Part shown: positions 1 through 15,112 of the stretch, in pieces | Layout of the letters: every line of letters starts with the position of its first letter | How positions within the stretch are numbered: position 1 is the stretch's first letter | Assembly (NCBI GenBank): GCA_035762175.1 | Contig: DASTPP010000087.1 | Coordinates: 1 to 15,112, forward strand | Reading direction: 5' to 3' | DNA: 15,112 bases | Source of the DNA: DASTPP01 sp035762175 | GTDB lineage: Bacteria; Myxococcota_A; Polyangia; Polyangiales; Polyangiaceae | The notes under the pieces: model-generated | Seen by the model: the letters and a program-made list of their open reading frames with translations, nothing else | Databases searched by the model: none | What the model was told of the DNA's origin: nothing | Program-made: the position numbers and the translations under genes

Positions 1-389
1 AGCGCCTCGTCGTACGACATCACGCCGGCGAGCGTCGCGGCGACGTACTCGCCGACGCTGTGGCCGAGCATCGCGACCGGCCGCAGGCCCCGCTCGAGCC
101 AGAGCTGCGCGAGCGCGTACTCAATCACGAAGAGCGCGGGCTGCGCGAGCGCGGTGCGGCGCAGGCGCGAGGCCCGCTCGGCCGCGTCGCTCGCGTCACC
201 CGAACCGCCGGTGCCGCCCGCGCCGCCCGCGCCGCCCGTGCTGCCCGTGCCATAAAGGACGCCGAGCAGGTCGAAGGGCAGGCCCGCGGCCCCCCGGTCG
301 ACCCAGGCGCGGAAGGTCGGCTCGTGCTCGTAGAGCCCGCGGCCCATGCCGGGGTGCTGCGAGCCCTGGCCCGAGAACAAGAAGGCCAC
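1..389 (-). other. Domain: acyltransferase N-terminal part, cut by window edge
   Basis: VAFLFSGQGSQHPGMG begins the domain and GHSVGEYVAA holds nucleophile Ser1748 (codon 59-57). The HAFH/YASH region is outside, so malonyl use is only a guess. A Gly-rich insertion lies between these two motifs. Confidence 0.92.
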
Positions 390-3300
390 CTCGCGGGCCG
401 ACTCGGCCGTCTGGGCGAGCAGGCGCGAGGGGTCGCGCGCGCCGAGCGCCTTGGCCGCGTCGCGCGCGTCGCGGGCCACGAGCGCGCGGCGGTGCGGGAG
501 GGCCTTGCGCCCGACCTGCAGCGTGTAAGCGACGTCGGCGAGGCACGCGTCGGGGTTCTTGGCGAGGTGCGCCGAGAGCCTGGCCGTCGCCGCCTCGAGC
601 GCGTCGGCGCTCTTGGCCGAGAGCACCAAGAGCTGCGCCGGTCGGGCGCTCGGCGCGGCCTCGGCCGCCGGCGCCTCTTCGATCACCACGTGCACGTTGG
701 TGCCGCCGATGCCGAACGAGCTCACGCCCGCCTTGCGGCCCGGCTCGCGCCAGGGCGTCAGGGCCGAGGCGATCTTGAAGGGGCTCGTGGCGAGATCGAG
801 CTGGGGGTTCGGCGCCTTGAAATGCAAGGTGGGCGGTATTTCGCCCTGCGAAACGCAGAGCGCGGCCTTGATGAGGCCCGCCACGCCGGCCGCCGTGTTG
901 AGGTGCCCGAGGTTGCTCTTCAGCGAGCCGACGACGCAGTAATTCGCCTTGTCGGTCTGCGCCCGGAAGGCCTTGGTCAGCGCCGCGATCTCGATGGGGT
1001 CGCCCATCGGCGTCGCCGTGCCGTGCGCCTCGACGTAGCCGATCTCGTCGGGGCGCACCCCGGCCACGGCCTGCGCCTCGGCGATCACCTCGGCCTGCGC
1101 GTCGACCGAGGGCGCCGTGTAGGTGACCTTGCCCGAGCCGTCGTTGTTCACGGCCGAGCCCTTGATGACGGCATAAATGGTGTCGCCGTCGGCCACCGCC
1201 GCGTCGAGCGGCTTGAGCAGCACCATCGCCACGCCGCTGCCGCCGACGGTGCCCCGGGCCTCGGCGTCGAAGGGCCGGCAGTGCCCGTCGGGCGACAAGA
1301 TGGCGCCCTCGCGGTAGAGGTACCCCTCTTTCTCGGGGAAGGTCAGCGACACCCCGCCCGCGAGCGCCAGGTCGCACTCGCCGCTCTGCAGGCTCTGGCA
1401 GGCGAGGTGCACCGCCGCGAGCGAGGTCGAGCAGGCGGTCTGGACGTCGTAGCTCGGGCCCCGCAGGTTCAGCTTGTACGAGACGCGCGTGGTCGAAAAG
1501 TCTTTGTCGTGGCCGATCATCAGCTCGAAGGGGTCGTAGCCGGCCACCGCCTGGGGCGCGCCCGCGAGGGCCCCGAGCAGGTAGGTCGTCATGCCGCCGC
1601 CCGCGAAGACGCCGACCCGGCCCTCGTAGCCCTCGCCGAAGTAGCCGCCGTGCTCGAGCGCCTCGACGGCCGTCTCGAGCAAGAGCGCCTGCTGCGGATC
1701 GAGCCCCTGCGCGTCGCGCGGCGTGTAGCCGAAGTAGGCCGCGTCGAAGGTGTCGGCCCCCTCGATGACGCCGGCCGCCTTGACGTAGTCGGGCCGCGCG
1801 AGCAGGGCCGGGCTCACGCCCGCGGCGGCGAGCTCTTCGTCGCCGAAGAAGGTGATGCCCTCTTTGCCCGCCCGCAGGTTGGCCCAAAGCTCGTCGACCG
1901 ACCCCGCCCCGGGGAAGCGCCCCGCCATGCCGATGATAGCGACCGGCACCCGCCGCCCGGCGCGCGCGTGGCGGCGCTCGGCGTAGCGCGCCAGCGGCGC
2001 GCCCGCGTCGCCCCCGCCGGCCGGCGGCGCGAGAAACTTCGCGAGCGCGCGCACCGTCGGGTGCTGAAAGAGCGACACGATGCGCACCTCGAGGCCGAGG
2101 GCCTCGCGCACGCGGTTCTGCACCCGCGCCATCAAGAGCGAGTGGCCGCCGAGGTCGAAGAAGTTGTCGTCGAGCCCGACAGCGGGCACGCCCAAGACCT
2201 CGGCCCAGATCTGCGCGAGCGCCTTCTCGAGCTCGCTGGTCGGCGGGGCGTGTGCGGCGCGCGCGTCGCCGAGGGCGAAGGGCGCCGGCAGCCGGCCGCG
2301 ATCGACCTTGCCGTTGGCCGAGAGGGGCAGGCGCTCGAGGGCCACGTAGGCCGCCGGCACCATGTACTCGGGCAGCTTCGCGCGCAGCCAGGCGGCAAGC
2401 TCGTGCTCGGCCGGCGCTGTCGAGCGCGGCACGTAGTACGCGACGAGGCGCTTGTCGGGCCGCGCGCCCGGGCCCGCCGGCGGCGCGTGCGCCGTGACGA
2501 CGGCCGCCTCGAGGCCCGGGTGCTTCGCCAGCACCGACTCGATCTCGCCGAGCTCGATGCGGTAGCCCCGAATCTTCACCTGCGAGTCTTTGCGCCCCAG
2601 AAACTCGATGACCCCGCCCTTCTTGTGGCGCCCGAGGTCGCCCGTGCGGTAGAGCCGCTCGCCCGTGCGCGGGTGCGTGATAAAGCTCGCCCGCGTGCGC
2701 TCGGGGTCGCGCCAGTACTCGCGCGCGAGGCCCACGCCGCCGATGTAGAGCGCGCCCGGCACCCCGACCGGCGCCGGCTCGAGCGCCTCGTCGAGCACGT
2801 AAAAGCGCTGGTTTGCCATCGGCCGGCCGTAGGGCACGCTCTCCCAGGCGGGGTCGACCCGCTCGATGGGGAAGAGAATCGACCAGATCGACGCCTCGGT
2901 CGCGCCGCCGCCGCTGTAGATCTCGGCGCGGGGCAGGCGCGCTTGGATCTCGCCGGGCAGCGAGAGGGGGATCCAGTCGCCGCTCATCAAGACGAGGCGC
3001 AGCGCGCCGAGGTCGGCCTCGGGTCGCGTCTTGGCGTAGGCGACGAACATCTCCATCAGGGCCGGCACGGTGTCCCAGAAGGTGACGCGCTCGCGCACGA
3101 CCAGCTCGAGCCAGTGCCGCGGCTCGCGGGCGTCTTCGGGGCTCGGCACGACGACGGCGCCGCCCGCGGCGAGCAGGCCGAAGATGTCGTAGACCGAGAG
3201 GTCGAAGCTCAGCGACGAGAGCGCGAGCACCCGGTCTCGCTCGCCCACGCCGAAGCGCTCGTTGATGTCGAGAATGGTGTTGACCGCGCCCGCGTGCTCG

Positions 3301-5283
3301 ATGGCGACGCCCTTGGGCGCGCCGGTCGAGCCCGAGGTGTAGATGACGTAGGCGAGGTCGCCCGGCGACGCCGTCGCCTCGGGGCGGGTGCTCGGCTGCC
3401 GCGCGATCGCCTCGGCGTCGCGGTCGAGGCAGACCGCCGCGACGCCCTCGGTCTGCACCCGGTGCAGCGCGCGCCCTTCGGTGACCACCGTCGCGGCCCC
3501 GGCGTGCGTCAAGATGTGGGCGAGCCGGTCTTGCGGGTAAGCCGGGTCGAGGGGCACGTAGGCCCCGCCCGCCTTGAGCACGGCCAGCACCGCGACGACC
3601 ATCGCCGCCCCGCGTTCGACGCACACCCCCACGAGCGAGCCCCGGCCGACGCCCTGCGCCCGCAGGTGGTGCGCGAGGCGGTTCGCACGCCGCTCGAGCT
3701 CGCCGTAGCTGAGCCGGCCGTCGGCCCCGACCACCGCCAGCGCCTCGGGCGCCCGGTCGGCCGAGGCCTCGAAGCCCTGGTGCAGCAGGCTCTTCTTGGC
3801 GGGGCCGAAGTCGACCTCGGTGTCGTTGTACTCGACGAGCAGCGCCCGCCGCTCGGCCGCATCGAGAAAGGGCAGCTCGCCGATCGGCCGCGCGGGGTCT
3901 TCGGCCACGCCGCCGAGCAGGTTGGCGAAGCGCGCCGAGAGCGCGTCGACGGTCGCGGCGTCGAAGAGCGCGGTATCGTACTGCAGCGTGCCGGTGAGCG
4001 CGCCCCCGTGCGCGATCAGCATCAGCTCGAGGTCGAACTGCGCCACGTGCTGCTCGAGATCGACCGACTCGAGCCGGAGGCCCCCGAGCTCGGCCCGCGC
4101 GCCGGGCCCGCCCAGCAAGAGCGCCGCGGCGCCGTCGGAGCGCTGCGGCTGCTGCAGAATGAACACCGCCTGAAAGAGCGGCGAGCGGCTCGAGTCGCGG
4201 GGCAGCGCGAGCTTCTCGACGAGCAGGGGCAGCGGGTAGTCGCGGTTCGCGACGCCCCCGAGCGCCGTGCCCTTCACCTGCCGCAAGAGCTCGCGGAAGC
4301 TCGGGTTCTTCGACAGATCGCAGCGCAGCGCGACCGGGTTGACGAAGTAGCCCGCCACGTCGGCCGTCTCGGCGCCGCCGCGGCCGCCCGTCGGCATGCC
4401 GACCGTGACGTCGTCTTGCCCCGAGCTGCGCTGCAGGAGCACGAAGAACGCGGCGAGGAGCACGTTGTTGAGGGTCGTGCCCTCGTCGCGCGCGATCTTG
4501 CGCAGGCGCTCGGCCGTCGCAGCATTGACCGAGAAGGGGCGCGCGGCGCCGCGGAACGAGGGCATCGCCGGGCGCGGCCGGTCGGTCGGCAGCTGCAAGG
4601 GGGTCGGGCCGTCGCCGAGCCGCTCGCGCCAATAGGCGAGCATGCGCTCGCCCTCGGGGCCGGAGAGCATCTCGGCCTCGCGGCGCACGAAGTCGAAGTA
4701 GCTCGAGCGCAAGGCCTTCAGATCGGCCTTCGGGCCCCCGGCCTCTTCGGCATAGAGCGCGCCGAGCTCGTCGATGACAACCAGAAGGGACCAGAAGTCG
4801 AGCGCGATATGATGCGCGAGCACCAGGAGCAGGTGGTCGTCATGCGCGCGCGAATACAGATGCGCGCGCATCACCGGGCCCCGCTCGAGGTCGAAGGGGT
4901 TGTGAGCCTCTTCGGAGGCCCGCCGGGTCAGCTCGGGCCAGGGCATCGCCGAGGCGTCGACGGCCTCGAACGAGGCGACGGCCGCGGCCTCGGGGTGCAC
5001 GTGCTGCTCGGGCGCGCCCTCGGCCGCCCGGTAGGTGGTGCGCAAGATCGGGTGCCGATCGACGACGCGCACTAGCGCGCGCCGCAGCGCGGCGGCGTCG
5101 ACCGCCGAGCGCACGCGGGCGACGAAGGGTACGTGGTAGGCGGCGCTCTCGGGCGCCAGCTTGTAGAGAAACCACAGGGCCTGCTGGCCCACCGAGAGCG
5201 GGCCGCTGCGGGGGCCGGCCGCCTTCTCTTGGAGCAGCCGCGCGAGGCGCGCGCGCTGCTCTTCGGGGGTAAGCTTGTGGTTT

Positions 5284-5300
<17 letters not shown>
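1..5300 (-). CDS. Hybrid NRPS-PKS (C-A-PCP-KS-AT...), 3' end outside window
   Basis: Start of a hybrid synthetase; 1766 codons are visible with no stop in the parts translated, and the frame runs off the left edge. The start ATG at 5300-5298 has a GGGGGAG ribosome-binding site 7 bases upstream and overlaps the preceding gene by 17 bases. Domains (approximate residues): C 34-460 with HHIALD at 163-168; A 500-1006 with core motifs such as YVIYTSGSTG, RLYRTGD and NGKVDR; PCP about 1022-1090 with GGHSLL (Ser1054); KS 1118-1541 with Cys1290, His1426 and His1466; AT from 1638 with GQGSQ and GHSVGE (Ser1748), cut after about 128 residues. The C domain should join the upstream polyketide acyl chain to an amino acid as an amide; the KS-AT then continues with another, probably malonate-derived, extension. 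Oddities: the A-domain code (see its entry) and a Gly-rich insertion in the AT. No reduction domains or release domain are visible. Confidence 0.97.
198..251 (-). repeat. In-frame 9-bp tandem repeat coding a Gly-rich insertion in the AT
   Basis: The 9-base unit GCCGCCCGC (plus strand) occurs in three successive copies at 213-239, the last with one change, flanked by degenerate GCC triplets. It codes residues about 1684-1701 (GTGSTGGAGGAGGTGGSG). Compared by eye with the AT of the preceding PKS, this segment is about 25 residues longer. Confidence 0.9.
680..1949 (-). other. Domain: ketosynthase of NRPS-to-PKS hybrid type
   Basis: Starts at VPVAIIGMAGRFPGAG and ends near GTNVHVVIEE. Cys1290 (QTACSTSL), His1426 (EAHGTATPMGDP) and His1466 (NLGHLNTAAG) are intact. 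Features such as YFGYTPRDAQGLDPQQ, QTACSTSL and GYLYREGAILSPDGHC are of the kind seen in KS domains that accept aminoacyl chains from a PCP, matching its position. Confidence 0.93.
2030..2235 (-). other. Domain: peptidyl carrier protein
   Basis: FFDLGGHSLLMARV with Ser1054 (codon 2141-2139) is a typical PCP phosphopantetheine motif, placed directly after the adenylation domain and before the KS. Confidence 0.95.
2283..3800 (-). other. Domain: adenylation domain, Cys-like but non-identical specificity code
   Basis: Core motifs A1-A10 are recognisable: LSYGEL, LKAGGAYVPLDP, YVIYTSGSTG, FDLSVYDIFG, GGGATEAS, GALYIGGVGLA, RLYRTGD, KIRGYRIELGEIE and NGKVDR. Aligning by eye to the GrsA pocket positions gives D-L-Y-D-L-S-G-I-W-K. 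The known cysteine code D-L-Y-N-L-S-L-I-W-K shares eight of ten; the differences are Asp for Asn at position 278 and Gly for Leu at 322. Asp235 and Lys517 are present, so an alpha-amino acid is expected. Cys is the nearest guess, not a firm call. Confidence 0.88.
3915..5201 (-). other. Domain: condensation domain, hybrid (polyketide acceptor) type
   Basis: Starts at PLSVGQQALWFLYKLAP and has the full catalytic motif HHxxxD as HHIALDFWS (residues 163-168). The DxxxxD motif of heterocyclisation domains is absent. The sequence around these motifs resembles C domains that follow PKS modules, matching its place after a PKS ACP. Confidence 0.9.

Positions 5301-15112
<9,812 letters not shown>

Noticed and set aside
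196..4632. Minus-strand open frame of 1478 codons
   Set aside because: It is in another register of the same strand as the hybrid gene and gives an Arg/Ala/Gly/Pro-rich translation without motifs. The true frame carries all NRPS and KS motifs.
60..5075. Plus-strand open frame of 1671 codons
   Set aside because: Codon-aligned antisense shadow of the hybrid NRPS-PKS gene. Its translation is Arg/Ala/Gly/Val-rich low-complexity sequence with no recognisable domain, while the minus strand has intact C, A, PCP, KS and AT motifs.
3915..5201. Heterocyclisation (Cy) domain suggested by the Cys-like A domain
   Set aside because: The motif is HHIALD (HHxxxD), not DxxxxD, so this is a standard condensation domain.

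Overview
The window lies entirely inside a modular polyketide synthase / non-ribosomal peptide synthetase (PKS/NRPS) gene cluster. Three very large genes are read on the minus strand, right to left. They are packed head to tail with 4-base and 17-base overlaps, and no intergenic space is visible. The DNA is extremely GC-rich with G or C at almost every third codon position. The docking segments and domain types (class-2-like docking helices, hybrid C domain, hybrid-type KS, C-methyltransferase module) resemble those of myxobacterial and cyanobacterial assembly lines. With this base composition a myxobacterium or another GC-rich proteobacterium is the best guess. That is inference; there is no rRNA or housekeeping gene to settle it.

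Layout in order of transcription. (1) 15112-11901: end of a PKS gene, with its 5' part beyond the right edge: AT C-terminus, DH, KR, ACP, Ala/Pro linker, short C-terminal docking tail. (2) 11904-5284: complete one-module PKS of 2206 aa: docking coil, KS, AT (malonyl type), DH, C-methyltransferase, KR, ACP, docking tail. (3) 5300-1: start of a hybrid NRPS-PKS, at least 1766 aa and running off the left edge: C, A, PCP, KS, AT (cut).

How they work together (inferred by collinearity). Protein 1 extends and processes a polyketide towards an alpha,beta-enoyl thioester. Protein 2 adds a malonate unit, C-methylates the alpha carbon and carries a KR/DH pair for beta-processing. Protein 3 acylates an amino acid with this chain to form an amide, then starts another polyketide extension. 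No ER, TE, starter module, tailoring enzyme, regulator or resistance gene is in the window, so the product cannot be named.

Points that deserve attention: an adenylation specificity code close to, but not identical with, known cysteine codes, in a module with an ordinary rather than cyclising C domain; a KR in protein 2 whose catalytic Tyr is His; a KR in protein 1 whose active-site Asn is Ser; and a glycine-rich tandem-repeat insertion inside the last AT. The very long plus-strand open frames are codon-aligned shadows and are not annotated.
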